From the NCBI GenBank assembly GCA_003280085.1, contig QCFY01000002.1, positions 1 to 64,000 on the forward strand: a DNA stretch of 64,000 bases. The letters are read 5' to 3'. The notes under the pieces are model-generated. The model saw nothing but the letters and a program-made list of their open reading frames with translations. It ran no database searches and was not told the origin of the DNA. This document shows positions 42,455-50,846 of this stretch, piece after piece. Within the stretch, counting starts at the first letter, position 1. Each line of letters starts with the position of its first letter. A program made the position numbers and the translations under genes. Source of the DNA: Prochlorococcus sp. AG-363-O06. Its GTDB lineage: Bacteria; Cyanobacteriota; Cyanobacteriia; PCC-6307; Cyanobiaceae.

Positions 42455-42525
42455 GCCAACAAATACCCTTTGTGGGTTGGCAAATAGAGATTCCAATGCA
42501 AACCTTGTCATGTTTTTTGTTTGCA
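42455..42525 (+). promoter_or_regulatory. two inverted repeats in the minC-minD gap
   Basis: GCCAAC (42455-42460) pairs with GTTGGC (42476-42481), and TGCAAAC (42497-42503) with GTTTGCA (42519-42525). A third GCAAAC occurs at 42528. They may be a terminator/attenuator for minC or an operator for minD; neither has a T-run right after the first stem. Confidence 0.35.
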
Positions 42526-42566
42526 TAGCAAACCACACTTAAGCTTTATCCACTTTTCTGAGGTCC

Positions 42567-43382
42567 GTGTCAACAAATACTCGCATAATTCTCATCTGCT
42601 CTGGCAAGGGAGGTGTTGGGAAAACAACTCTTACTGCCAATTTAGGCATTGCCCTTGCAAGGCAAGGTGTCCAAACTGCAGTTTTAGATGCAGACTTCGG
42701 TTTAAGGAACCTTGATCTACTGCTCGGCCTAGAAAACAGAATTATTTATACAGCCCAAGAAGTGCTTGAAGAAAGTTGCAGATTAGAGCAAGCTTTGGTC
42801 AAACATAAACAGGAGCCCAACCTTGCTCTACTGCCTGCAGGGAATCCCAGGATGCTCGAATGGCTCAAGCCAGATGACATGCAAAGGATTGTCGCAATGC
42901 TGACTAAAGAATTTGAATATGTTCTTATAGATTGTCCAGCCGGCGTTGAAGATGGATTTAAAAATGCCGTTTCAGCAGCAAAAGAAGCAATAGTGGTCAC
43001 AAATCCTGAAGTATCAGCAGTTAGAGATGCAGATCGTGTGATTGGACTATTAAACACTAATCAAGTGAAACCAATTCAATTGGTTTTAAATAGGGTTCGT
43101 CCCAAAATGATGGCCAGTCAGGAAATGCTTTCTGTGGAAGATGTCACTGACATACTTGCTTTGCCATTGTTAGGCCTAGTACTCGAAGATGAGCAAGTAA
43201 TCGTAAGTACAAACAGAGGAGAGCCTCTAACTCTAAGTGGAAGTGACTCTCCAGCAGCAAGATGTTATTCCAATATTGCAAAGCGAATTCAAGGAGAAGA
43301 TATTCCACTAATAGATCCTTCCAAAGAAGGCACTGGCATTACAGACAAATTGAGACGCCTAATGCAAACCAAGATTTTCTGA
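42567..43382 (+). CDS. minD: septum site-determining ATPase MinD
   Basis: MinD is a membrane-cycling ATPase that recruits MinC and is driven off by MinE. The deviant Walker A is [15 protein letters not shown], followed by [15 protein letters not shown] (switch I) and [11 protein letters not shown] (switch II). The basic, amphipathic C-terminus ([12 protein letters not shown]) is the membrane-targeting sequence. The start is GTG at 42567. MinE follows after 4 bp. Confidence 0.97.
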   Translation: MSTNTRIILICSGKGGVGKTTLTANLGIALARQGVQTAVLDADFGLRNLDLLLGLENRIIYTAQEVLEESCRLEQALVKHKQEPNLALLPAGNPRMLEWLKPDDMQRIVAMLTKEFEYVLIDCPAGVEDGFKNAVSAAKEAIVVTNPEVSAVRDADRVIGLLNTNQVKPIQLVLNRVRPKMMASQEMLSVEDVTDILALPLLGLVLEDEQVIVSTNRGEPLTLSGSDSPAARCYSNIAKRIQGEDIPLIDPSKEGTGITDKLRRLMQTKIF

Positions 43383-43386
43383 AGAC

Positions 43387-43680
43387 ATGACACTTACACT
43401 TCGCGACATTCTCAACAAGCTTCTAAGGCGACAGCAAACTAGTGCCACTACAGCCAGAGAAAGGCTGCAACTAGTTTTGGCACATGACAGGTCAGATTTA
43501 AGTCCTGAGCTTTTGGATCAATTAAGACGTGAAATTCTTGCTGTTGTCGCAAAGTACGTAGATATTGATATAGAGGAAGGTGCCGTAAGTTTAGAGACTG
43601 AAGACAGAATGACTGCACTTGTAGCCAATCTTCCTATCAAGCGTCCATTAGAAAAAAAAACGGATGAAAAAGCTTCTTAA
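43387..43680 (+). CDS. minE: cell division topological specificity factor MinE
   Basis: MinE stimulates MinD ATPase and sets the Min oscillation. [21 protein letters not shown] is the anti-MinCD region and [20 protein letters not shown] follows in the topological domain. Length is 97 aa. It is immediately downstream of minD. Its stop codon is inside a perfect 22-base hairpin (43669-43690). Confidence 0.96.
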   Translation: MTLTLRDILNKLLRRQQTSATTARERLQLVLAHDRSDLSPELLDQLRREILAVVAKYVDIDIEEGAVSLETEDRMTALVANLPIKRPLEKKTDEKAS

Positions 43681-43690
43681 AAGAAGCTTT
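43669..43690. repeat. hairpin across the minE stop codon
   Basis: AAAGCTTCTT-AA-AAGAAGCTTT is a perfect 10-bp stem with a two-base loop. The stop TAA is 43678-43680, at the tip. There is no T-run after it, so it may stabilise the 3' end rather than terminate. Confidence 0.5.
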
Positions 43691-43841
43691 CAAATTCAAT
43701 ACGCGAAGAAATCGAAGAAATCAGAAAAATAACTCACAAGCTTGCCTAGTCCATCCCCTCCAAACCAATTGAATATATTTACATCTCCGAATCAACTCAA
43801 AACATCTTTTAGCCTCTTAGGTAGTTAAAATATTACCTATA

Positions 43842-43913
43842 GCCGGCTTAGCTCAGTGGTAGAGCAGCGCTTTTGTAAAGCGAAGGTCGTTGGTTCAAAT
43901 CCTACAGCCGGCA
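43842..43913 (+). tRNA. tRNA-Thr (TGT)
   Basis: Acceptor GCCGGCT/AGCCGGC, anticodon TGT in TTTTGTAAAG, T-loop GGTTCAAATCC. A TAGGTA/TACCTA dyad with TAAAATAT lies right before it. It complements the GGT threonine tRNA at 9991/18617. Confidence 0.95.
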
Positions 43914-43936
43914 TTAAAACAATTATCAGAGCCTAA

Positions 43937-44098
43937 TTAATTAGGTTCTTTACCTGAGATAGTCCAAATTGAAAACAACAAAAATAAAATAAATAAACCA
44001 TGAAATTCAAAGATAGGAGTAGTTAATGTAATTAATGGCTTCAAAAACCAATGAAATCCAAAGTGCAATATAAAAACCAACCCAAATAACCAGATCAT
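43937..44098 (-). CDS. small two-helix membrane protein (53 aa)
   Basis: The frame starts MIWLFGLVFILHFGFHWFL and continues with a second hydrophobic helix (GLFILFLLFSIWTI). It begins 3 bp after the tsaC stop on the same strand, so co-translation with tsaC is likely. Conserved-looking, but not a family I recognise. Confidence 0.6.
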   Translation of the reverse strand: MIWLFGLVFILHFGFHWFLKPLITLTTPIFEFHGLFILFLLFSIWTISGKEPN

Positions 44099-44101
44099 TT
44101 T

Positions 44102-44704
44102 TCAGGGGAGCTGAAGATTTAAAGAACCTTCTCTAACAACTTTCCATTTGCTCTTATCTTGCCATACCAAAACCGTGCTTGGAAGAGCTAATGATTGTCT
44201 CCATGGAATAGGCCCTAGCAAAGGAATCCCAGGGAAGCACTTAGATATTTCTTCCGAAGTAAGCAAAGATTCGCTACCTGAAATATTTGCACTTGTTGTA
44301 GCTAGCGGTCCAGTTATATCTAACAAATCTCGTGCAGGAAGATTTGCTGGAACACGAATTCCAAGATTTTTGCCTTGAGGGTTAAGTAGCTCAAGATATT
44401 TTCCAGAAGCAGGCAACACCAAAGTCAAAGCACCTGGCCAGTAACTCTTAGCCATCTGCCATGCATCCTCTAATGCAATTGAATCCACAAATGGAAATAA
44501 TTGCTCGGGCTTAGACCCCATTAAAATCAATGGCTTTTCTATAGATCGCCTTTTTATTTTCCATAATTGATAAGCCTGTTTAGGGAGCGCAGCCAATGCA
44601 GGAACAGTATCAGTTGGGAAAAATCCAACTGATCCATTTTCTAAACTTTGAGCAAAAGTAAATTTATCTAGGACCTCGCTTTTATTCAAACCCATAACTA
44701 ACAA
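44102..44704 (-). CDS. tsaC: threonylcarbamoyl-AMP synthase, TsaC/Sua5 family
   Basis: The enzyme makes threonylcarbamoyl-AMP from threonine, bicarbonate and ATP for t6A37 of ANN-reading tRNAs. GSVGFFPTDTVPALAAL, KIKRRSIEKPLILM and GALTLVLPAS are the family blocks, and LATTSANISG is the nucleotide-binding signature. Length 200 aa; no Sua5 C-terminal domain. It overlaps prmC by 7 bp. Confidence 0.93.
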   Translation of the reverse strand: MLVMGLNKSEVLDKFTFAQSLENGSVGFFPTDTVPALAALPKQAYQLWKIKRRSIEKPLILMGSKPEQLFPFVDSIALEDAWQMAKSYWPGALTLVLPASGKYLELLNPQGKNLGIRVPANLPARDLLDITGPLATTSANISGSESLLTSEEISKCFPGIPLLGPIPWRQSLALPSTVLVWQDKSKWKVVREGSLNLQLP

Positions 44705-45585
44705 ATCTTTTCTAGATTATTACGAGCTAATGCAAATCTTTTAATTCCTTGCAAATCTTTTTCAACTGAAAGGTCAGACAAACCAACTTGTTCCATCATC
44801 TTCAAAACTAAATCACTTTGATCATAATGATGTTCAATAATCAGCCATCCTTTAGGAGCTAGGGCTTTTAAGCTACCTGAAATAATTTTACGACAAGATG
44901 AAAGGCCATCACTACCACCACATAAAGCCAAGTGAGGTTCATTATTCCTTACTTCAGGACTTAAATTATCTATATCAGATATAGGGATATATGGAGGATT
45001 AGCTAAGACTAAATTGAGCTTCCCCCACCAAGGGGTCAATGGTTCCCACCAACTACCTAAATGAAGTTGATAATTTGACGTAAAAGATAATTTGTCTAAA
45101 TTTCTCCTTGCTATTGACAATGCCTCATTACAGCAATCAACTGCATGCCCTTCCCAATGCAAGAAAGACCTAGATAAACCAACAGCGATTGCTCCAGAAC
45201 CTGTACCTAAGTCTGCCCAAACTCCATTTTGTTTTTGCTCGCATTTCGAAATAGCCAAGTCAATCAATAGCTCAGACTCCTGCCGAGGGATAAGGACTCC
45301 TGGCCCTACCTCCAATTCAAAATCCCGCCAAGGGCAACGACGCAGCAGGTACTGAAGGGGGATATGCTCCATTCGATGTTTTTCCCATAAAGAAGTTAAT
45401 TCATCAAGAGACATATCTAAATCAATAGATTTACTTTCATCTATATAAAGCATTTGCAAGGCACTCCAAGACAATCCAGCACCCAAATCCAATAACCAAT
45501 CGAGATCCACAGCTCTTCCACCTTTCAATAGAAGACTTCGCCTCCAAGACAAAAGCTCCTTAGAAGATATCTGAATTGATGGCAT
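44698..45585 (-). CDS. prmC: peptide chain release factor N5-glutamine methyltransferase
   Basis: PrmC (HemK) methylates the GGQ glutamine of release factors RF1/RF2. The N-terminal helical domain is followed by IPRQESELLIDLAI, the SAM-binding WADLGTGSGAIAVGL, and the catalytic NPPY motif in LVLANPPYIP. Length is 295 aa. It is followed directly by tsaC. The 139-bp region upstream holds nested inverted repeats. Confidence 0.95.
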   Translation of the reverse strand: MPSIQISSKELLSWRRSLLLKGGRAVDLDWLLDLGAGLSWSALQMLYIDESKSIDLDMSLDELTSLWEKHRMEHIPLQYLLRRCPWRDFELEVGPGVLIPRQESELLIDLAISKCEQKQNGVWADLGTGSGAIAVGLSRSFLHWEGHAVDCCNEALSIARRNLDKLSFTSNYQLHLGSWWEPLTPWWGKLNLVLANPPYIPISDIDNLSPEVRNNEPHLALCGGSDGLSSCRKIISGSLKALAPKGWLIIEHHYDQSDLVLKMMEQVGLSDLSVEKDLQGIKRFALARNNLEKIC

Positions 45586-45642
45586 AGATACACATTATAG
45601 AAAATTGAAAGCAATGAAACATCTAAAGATTAAAAGAGAAAG

Positions 45643-45712
45643 GTTAGCAGTAGAGTCATTAAGTATTAAGTTATTATCAATGCAACTTATACCCAATAAC
45701 TTTACTGCTAAC
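45643..45712. repeat. nested inverted repeats between thioesterase and prmC
   Basis: Outer arms GTTAGCAGTA (45643-45652) and TACTGCTAAC (45703-45712) pair over 10 bp. Inner arms AAGTTATT (45668-45675) and AATAACTT (45695-45702) pair over 8 bp. On the minus-strand RNA the two 5' arms are contiguous, giving an 18-base stem side against a partner with a 15-base bulge. It could be the terminator of the thioesterase gene or a leader of prmC. Both stems are perfect. Confidence 0.5.
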
Positions 45713-45724
45713 AAGTTACCTCCT

Positions 45725-46147
45725 TTACAATCTCAAAAAAGCAGTCTCAATCTCTTGAGGTAAATGTCTTATAGGCCTATAATTGCCTCCCTTTGTAGTA
45801 ACAACTACTAGAATCACTTCTGCTTCCAGTACAAGGGATTGATCATCTTTAAAGATCTTAGTAAACCATGGCCAGCGAACTCCTTCCCTAGGCAGACAAG
45901 TGCTTTCAAGGGTTACTTCTTCACCATGATTAAGAGACTTTCTATAATGAATATTTAAAGACAAGACTGGTATTTCGAAGCCAGCTTTAGATATCTCCTT
46001 ATAAGACAATCCAACCTCAGATAAAGCTTCTATACGGGCTTCCTCTAGCCAATTTATGTAGGAGCCATGCCACATAACTCCAGCATGATCGGTATGCTGA
46101 GGTAAAACCTTTTTACGCAATCTCCATACTTGATTCTTAATTGGCAT
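45725..46147 (-). CDS. 4HBT acyl-CoA thioesterase (DHNA-CoA thioesterase-like)
   Basis: This is a hot-dog-fold thioesterase of the 4-hydroxybenzoyl-CoA group. In cyanobacteria this type hydrolyses 1,4-dihydroxy-2-naphthoyl-CoA for phylloquinone (vitamin K1), the PSI electron carrier. The active-site motif is HTDHAGVMWHGSYINWLEEARIEAL, with the Asp in TDHAG. Length is 140 aa. The DHNA substrate is inferred from family and context. Confidence 0.82.
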   Translation of the reverse strand: MPIKNQVWRLRKKVLPQHTDHAGVMWHGSYINWLEEARIEALSEVGLSYKEISKAGFEIPVLSLNIHYRKSLNHGEEVTLESTCLPREGVRWPWFTKIFKDDQSLVLEAEVILVVVTTKGGNYRPIRHLPQEIETAFLRL

Positions 46148-46244
46148 AAAAAATTAATTTAATACTTGAAGAAATTAAAGGAAGCTTTTTAAGCAGTTCA
46201 AATCAACTTGTAAAATTAAATTGTATATATCAGATAACAGACAT

Positions 46245-46272
46245 GAAAAACAGGACCTAGATAGCTAGGCCC
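46245..46272 (-). terminator. hairpin with T-run downstream of psbM
   Basis: Minus strand: GGGCCTAG-CTAT-CTAGGTCC then CTGTTTTT. It is the second of two hairpins after psbM. Confidence 0.5.
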
Positions 46273-46292
46273 ATTTGAAAGGAATATTATTC

Positions 46293-46321
46293 AAAAGTTC
46301 CTTGGCTTAATCAGCCAGGAA
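46293..46321 (-). terminator. rho-independent terminator of psbM
   Basis: Minus strand: TTCCTGGCT-GATTA-AGCCAAGGAA (one bulge) followed by CTTTT, five bases after the psbM stop. Confidence 0.65.
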
Positions 46322-46326
46322 TTTGT

Positions 46327-46479
46327 TCAGACTTTAGGGCCAATTTTGCCCTTACCAGAACTAGCGAAGAAGCTCGACTTATCTCCGTCATTGGTCGATA
46401 CAAAAAGACCAATAAGAAAAATCGCCGGAACTGCAACAAAGAGGAAGCTGGCAATACCGCCGAAGTTGGTTGTTTCCAT
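46327..46479 (-). CDS. psbM: photosystem II protein M
   Basis: PsbM is a single-helix subunit at the PSII dimer interface. The 50-residue protein begins METTNFGGIASFLFVAVPA, the PsbM pattern, and continues with IFLIGLFVS as the rest of the helix. The C-terminus (DGDKSSFFASSGKGKIGPKV) is longer than in most cyanobacteria. The gene lies after the ferredoxin gene on the same strand. Confidence 0.93.
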   Translation of the reverse strand: METTNFGGIASFLFVAVPAIFLIGLFVSTNDGDKSSFFASSGKGKIGPKV

Positions 46480-46626
46480 AACCGCTTATCGCTACTCGGT
46501 GAACGTATCACTTGCTGGCACAAAAAACCTCATAAATGACAGGCCTCGTCATCGGTTTTTGCAGGAAATTGGGTCAAAAAGCAGCACAAAGCACCAAGGA
46601 AAATCCTCAGAAGCTAATGATTGCAG

Positions 46627-46992
46627 TCACTTTGGAAGATTGGTTTTTTTTGCCTCCTCAATTAATGAATTTGCATTTGAGGGAGGGGCTTGTGGCTTAG
46701 TCAGCACAATTGCAGAAGACTTAATAAGCGTTTGGCATGCCAAACGCCAATTTTCAGGCCTTTGACTTAACTTTTTTCTCTCTACCGCAGTTAACTCTGA
46801 AACTGCCTGCCTACCAGGCGGATCAATTATCGCAATCAAACAGGTAATGCATTGACCAGCTCCACGACAATTAGCAAGATTGCCTTTTAAGCCATACAGC
46901 TCCATGCCCTCTCTTAAGGCAACCTCTCGCAAATTCTCTCCAGAACGACATTTAACGTCCCGATTTTCCCGAATAAAACGAATTGTTGGCAT
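46627..46992 (-). CDS. 2Fe-2S ferredoxin
   Basis: This small electron carrier has the cysteine cluster CRGAGQCITC (CX5CX2C) and a fourth cysteine in WRLACQT, an adrenodoxin-like spacing rather than that of photosynthetic PetF. The open frame reaches 47163, but the ATG at 46992 (MPTIRFIRENRDVKCRSGE) is the natural start and gives 121 residues. It is divergent from psbB, an arrangement kept in many cyanobacteria. The partner enzyme is unknown. Confidence 0.9.
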   Translation of the reverse strand: MPTIRFIRENRDVKCRSGENLREVALREGMELYGLKGNLANCRGAGQCITCLIAIIDPPGRQAVSELTAVERKKLSQRPENWRLACQTLIKSSAIVLTKPQAPPSNANSLIEEAKKTNLPK

Positions 46993-47229
46993 AGCCGAGA
47001 TGAATATGAACGTACATTTTGCTACTTGGCGTTGCGATTTGTGACCAAAGCTTTTTCCAAAAAAGACATGCCCAGCCTGCTTTTCTTGTTGGTAATAAAG
47101 CTTGATTAGAGAAATAGGAGTATCACTACACGTTTCATGTGACGACAAGAAAGCCCTTTCCAACAGGGAAAAGCTTTAAGGTTGGTCGGTCTGGCTGTAT
47201 TAAGCAGCTACGTTCCACGAACCTGACCC

Positions 47230-48786
47230 ATGGGATTGCCCTGGTATCGGGTGCACAGCGTCGTTATCAACGACCCAGGCCGACTCTTGGCCGTGCACCT
47301 CATGCACACAGCTCTTTTAGCCGGCTGGGCCGGCTCCATGGCCCTTTACGAATTGGCCATCTTTGATCCGTCTGATCCAGTCCTGAACCCAATGTGGCGT
47401 CAGGGCATGTATGTCATGCCCTTTATGGCGCGCCTAGGCGTTACTAGTAGCTGGTCTGGCTGGGATCTGACAGGTGCGACGAATGCATTTGATCTTGATT
47501 CTTTAGGATTCTGGGGCAAAGCACTTCCGTTTTCTACGTTTGAAGGCGTTGCCGTAGCACATATCCTTTTCAGTGGCTTGCTTATGTTGGCAGCCATCTG
47601 GCATTGGACTTACTGGGATCTTGAACTCTGGGAAGATTCCCGCACAGGTGAAGCAGCTCTTGACTTACCAAGAATCTTTGGTATCCACCTTCTTTTAGCT
47701 GGACTTGTCTGCTTCGGTTTTGGAGCTTTCCATTGTTCCACTGTTGGTCTATGGGTTTCTGACCCATATGGTCTGACTGGACATGTTGAACCAGTAGCAC
47801 CTTCCTGGGGAGCAGATGGGTTTAACCCTTTCAACCCCGGTGGAATAGTTGCCAACCACATTGGCGCTGGGATTATCGGCATTGTTGGTGGGATTTTCCA
47901 TATAACAAACCGTCCTGGCGAAAGGCTCTATAGAAACTTGCGAATGGGAAGTCTTGAAGGCGTACTTGCTAGTGCGCTTGCAGCAACCTTGTTTGTTTCT
48001 TTTGTTGTCTCTGGAACAATGTGGTATGGCTCAGCCACTACTCCAGTTGAGTTATTTGGCCCAACCCGTTACCAATGGGACTCTGGTTATTTCAAGACTG
48101 AAATTAACCGCAGAGTTCAAACAGCTATGGATAACGGAGCCTCAAAAGCAGAAGCTTTTGCGGCTATTCCAGAAAAACTTGCTTTCTATGACTATGTCGG
48201 AAACAGCCCTGCCAAGGGAGGTCTATTCCGCGTAGGAGCAATGGTTAATGGAGATGGTCTTCCTACTGGCTGGCAAGGCCATATCGGTTTTACTGATAAG
48301 GAAGGCACTGAGCTAGAAGTCCGCCGAATTCCTAATTTCTTCGAGAACTTCCCAGTAATTCTTGAAGATAAAGATGGAGTTGTTAGAGCAGACATTCCAT
48401 TCCGCCGTGCAGAAGCGAAGTATTCAATTGAACAGACTGGTGTAACAGCAACCGTCTATGGCGGTGAGCTAAATGGCAAGACCTTTACTGACCCTGTAAC
48501 AGTCAAGCGTCTTGCTCGTAAAGCTCAGCTTGGAGAAGCCTTTAAGTTCGATCGTGACCGCTACAAGTCTGACGGTGTCTTCAGAAGCTCTCCTAGAAGC
48601 TGGTTCACTTTTGCACACGCTAGCTTTGGATTGCTCTATCTCTTTGGCCACTGGTGGCATGCAGCAAGGACTCTTTACCGTGATACCTTCACTGGTATTG
48701 ACCCTGACCTTGGCGATCAGGTTGAATTCGGTCTATTCAAAAAACTTGGAGACGAATCCACCCGTCGCATCCCAGGACGTGCTTAG
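47230..48786 (+). CDS. psbB: photosystem II CP47 chlorophyll apoprotein
   Basis: CP47 is the inner PSII antenna protein, with six transmembrane helices and a large lumenal loop E between helices V and VI. The N-terminus [18 protein letters not shown] is invariant. Chlorophyll-ligand histidines occur in [27 protein letters not shown], and [17 protein letters not shown]. Length 518 aa. psbT follows after 54 bp. Confidence 0.98.
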   Translation: MGLPWYRVHSVVINDPGRLLAVHLMHTALLAGWAGSMALYELAIFDPSDPVLNPMWRQGMYVMPFMARLGVTSSWSGWDLTGATNAFDLDSLGFWGKALPFSTFEGVAVAHILFSGLLMLAAIWHWTYWDLELWEDSRTGEAALDLPRIFGIHLLLAGLVCFGFGAFHCSTVGLWVSDPYGLTGHVEPVAPSWGADGFNPFNPGGIVANHIGAGIIGIVGGIFHITNRPGERLYRNLRMGSLEGVLASALAATLFVSFVVSGTMWYGSATTPVELFGPTRYQWDSGYFKTEINRRVQTAMDNGASKAEAFAAIPEKLAFYDYVGNSPAKGGLFRVGAMVNGDGLPTGWQGHIGFTDKEGTELEVRRIPNFFENFPVILEDKDGVVRADIPFRRAEAKYSIEQTGVTATVYGGELNGKTFTDPVTVKRLARKAQLGEAFKFDRDRYKSDGVFRSSPRSWFTFAHASFGLLYLFGHWWHAARTLYRDTFTGIDPDLGDQVEFGLFKKLGDESTRRIPGRA

Positions 48787-48840
48787 TCCAAGGGAATTTT
48801 CACCAGCCCTATAAGCTGACAGACCCTACCGAGAATCTCG

Positions 48841-48933
48841 ATGGCAGCCTTCACTTACGTTCTCATCCTTACAATGATGATCGGAACCTTGTTCTTTGCA
48901 GTCGCGTTTCGCGATCCGCCTAAGTACAAGTAA
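48841..48933 (+). CDS. psbT: photosystem II protein T
   Basis: PsbT is a 30-residue single-helix PSII subunit at the dimer interface. The sequence is [19 protein letters not shown], then [11 protein letters not shown], typical of the family. It is the second gene of the psbB transcript and is followed by a strong terminator. Confidence 0.95.
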   Translation: MAAFTYVLILTMMIGTLFFAVAFRDPPKYK

Positions 48934-48950
48934 ACGAAACCCAAAAAAAA

Positions 48951-48978
48951 CCCCTGCCTTATTAGGCAGGGGTTTTTT
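48951..48978 (+). terminator. rho-independent terminator of psbB-psbT
   Basis: CCCCTGCCT-TATT-AGGCAGGGG followed by T6. It begins 18 bases after the psbT stop. Confidence 0.92.
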
Positions 48979-49138
48979 GTTGGAAATTTCCAAGCTTGAA
49001 AAGCGGTAAAGGCTGAGTAATTAGAAGACTCGCAAACCAATCAAAAAATAATTAATAGAGACAATTAATCTCATTGGCCCTTCTCAGAATAGAAAACAAT
49101 GTATACAGTTGGTAAAGAACTTATTTTATTAGGGTTGC

Positions 49139-49615
49139 ATGCAATGCCCCTCATGCCAAAACACAGATAGTCGTGTTCTTGAATCACGTGCTGCAGATTC
49201 TGGACGAAGTGTTCGTCGCAGAAGAGAATGTTTAAGTTGTGAGTTTCGATTTACAACCTATGAAAGGGTAGAAACTATTCCGATAACTGTTATTAAGCTG
49301 AATGGAAGCAAAGAAATCTTTAACCGCTCAAAACTTTTAAATGGTCTTAGCAGGGCGTGTGAGAAAACTTCAGTTAAAGCCAATAAGATTGAAAATGTTG
49401 TTGATGAAATAGAGCTTGCTTTACAACAAAAAAATTCAAGAGAAGTTAAAAGCGTAGAAATTGGAGAATTAGTCCTAGAGCAACTGCGAGAGATGAGCGA
49501 GGTTGCCTATGTTCGTTTCGCTTCGGTTTACAGGAAGTTTCATGGTATCAATGATTTTGTAGCAACCCTAGAAACCTTTAAATCAGATCAAGAAGAGCTA
49601 GCTTCAGTTAGCTAA
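49139..49615 (+). CDS. nrdR: transcriptional repressor NrdR
   Basis: NrdR is a zinc-ribbon plus ATP-cone repressor of ribonucleotide reductase genes. The zinc ligands are CPSC near the start and CLSC at about 33-36, followed by [10 protein letters not shown]. The ATP-cone domain is [24 protein letters not shown] in pieces and [15 protein letters not shown]. Length is 158 aa, normal. It stands alone upstream of rpsA. Confidence 0.96.
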   Translation: MQCPSCQNTDSRVLESRAADSGRSVRRRRECLSCEFRFTTYERVETIPITVIKLNGSKEIFNRSKLLNGLSRACEKTSVKANKIENVVDEIELALQQKNSREVKSVEIGELVLEQLREMSEVAYVRFASVYRKFHGINDFVATLETFKSDQEELASVS

Positions 49616-49668
49616 AGATAGAAACAGATCCATAAAAATGTAGAGTGGCAAACTAATTCCGAAAAGTC

Positions 49669-49714
49669 GGCGGGCTATTCGGATTCCTATCGCACTGCTG
49701 AAAAGCAGACCGCC
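49669..49714 (+). promoter_or_regulatory. structured 5' leader of rpsA
   Basis: GGCGG (49669-49673) can pair with CCGCC (49710-49714), enclosing CTGCT-GAAA-AGCAG (49695-49708), a stem with a GNRA-type tetraloop. The ATG of rpsA follows nine bases after the outer stem. S1 autoregulates its own mRNA in other bacteria, so this may be a regulatory leader; that is inference. Confidence 0.4.
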
Positions 49715-49722
49715 ATACCAAA

Positions 49723-50832
49723 ATGTCTAGCACTCCTAAAGAAGCTGCTCCAGAGAGTCTTACCGAACAAAACGATATCAATCCGGAATCAACAGCAACT
49801 CCAAACTCTGAAGCCGAAGATTCAATCAATAATCATGATGATGGCAATTTAGACGTACCTGCTGAAATCCCTGTAGCGGATAACTCAAGCAGCAGAGTTT
49901 CCAAAAAAGACCTAGAAGGGGGAGCAGGATTTACTCTCGACGAATTTGCTTCTCTTCTAAGCAAATACGATTACAATTTCAAACCAGGAGATATTGTTAA
50001 CGGGACAGTTTTTGCCCTTGAATCCAAAGGAGCAATGATAGATATCGGGGCAAAGACGGCAGCTTTTATGCCTATGCAAGAGGTATCTATAAATAGAGTT
50101 GAAGGGCTAAGTGATGTACTTCAACCTTCCGAAATAAGAGAGTTCTTCATCATGAGTGAAGAAAATGAAGATGGTCAACTAGCGCTTTCAATAAGACGTA
50201 TTGAATACCAACGAGCATGGGAAAGAGTTCGGCAACTCCAAAAAGAAGATGCAACTATTTACTCAGAAGTATTTGCCACTAATAGAGGTGGTGCTTTGGT
50301 CAGAGTCGAGGGGTTAAGAGGCTTTATCCCTGGTTCGCATATAAGTACAAGGAAAGCCAAGGAGGATCTGGTAGCAGATTTCTTGCCTTTGAAATTTTTA
50401 GAAGTCGACGAAGAGCGTAATCGACTTGTTCTTAGCCATAGGAGAGCACTGGTTGAAAGAAAAATGAATCGCTTGGAGGTTGGAGAGGTCGTTATTGGCA
50501 CAGTCAGAGGCATAAAGCCTTATGGAGCATTTATTGATATTGGTGGAGTCAGTGGCCTGTTGCATATTTCTGAAATCAGCCATGAACACATTGAAACCCC
50601 CCATTCAGTTTTAAATGTAAATGATCAAATGAAAGTCATGATTATTGACCTCGATGCAGAAAGAGGTCGTATATCTTTGTCAACAAAAGCTCTTGAGCCA
50701 GAACCTGGAGACATGCTAACTGACCCTCAAAAGGTATTCGACAAAGCAGAGGAAATGGCAGCTAGATACAAGCAAATGTTATTAGAACAAGCAGAGGAAG
50801 GTGAAGACCCCAATGCAGTAATGATGGTTTAA
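49723..50832 (+). CDS. rpsA: 30S ribosomal protein S1
   Basis: S1 helps mRNA load onto the ribosome. The first 85 residues are an acidic, disordered region. Three S1/OB domains follow: about 88-160 (GDIVNGTVFALESKGAMIDIG), about 175-240 (EVFATNRGGALVRVEGLRGFIPGS) and about 255-325 (GEVVIGTVRGIKPYGAFIDIGG). Three domains is the cyanobacterial form, shorter than the E. coli six-domain protein. Length 369 aa. Confidence 0.95.
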   Translation: MSSTPKEAAPESLTEQNDINPESTATPNSEAEDSINNHDDGNLDVPAEIPVADNSSSRVSKKDLEGGAGFTLDEFASLLSKYDYNFKPGDIVNGTVFALESKGAMIDIGAKTAAFMPMQEVSINRVEGLSDVLQPSEIREFFIMSEENEDGQLALSIRRIEYQRAWERVRQLQKEDATIYSEVFATNRGGALVRVEGLRGFIPGSHISTRKAKEDLVADFLPLKFLEVDEERNRLVLSHRRALVERKMNRLEVGEVVIGTVRGIKPYGAFIDIGGVSGLLHISEISHEHIETPHSVLNVNDQMKVMIIDLDAERGRISLSTKALEPEPGDMLTDPQKVFDKAEEMAARYKQMLLEQAEEGEDPNAVMMV

Positions 50833-50846
50833 ATCCAAAACAATCC

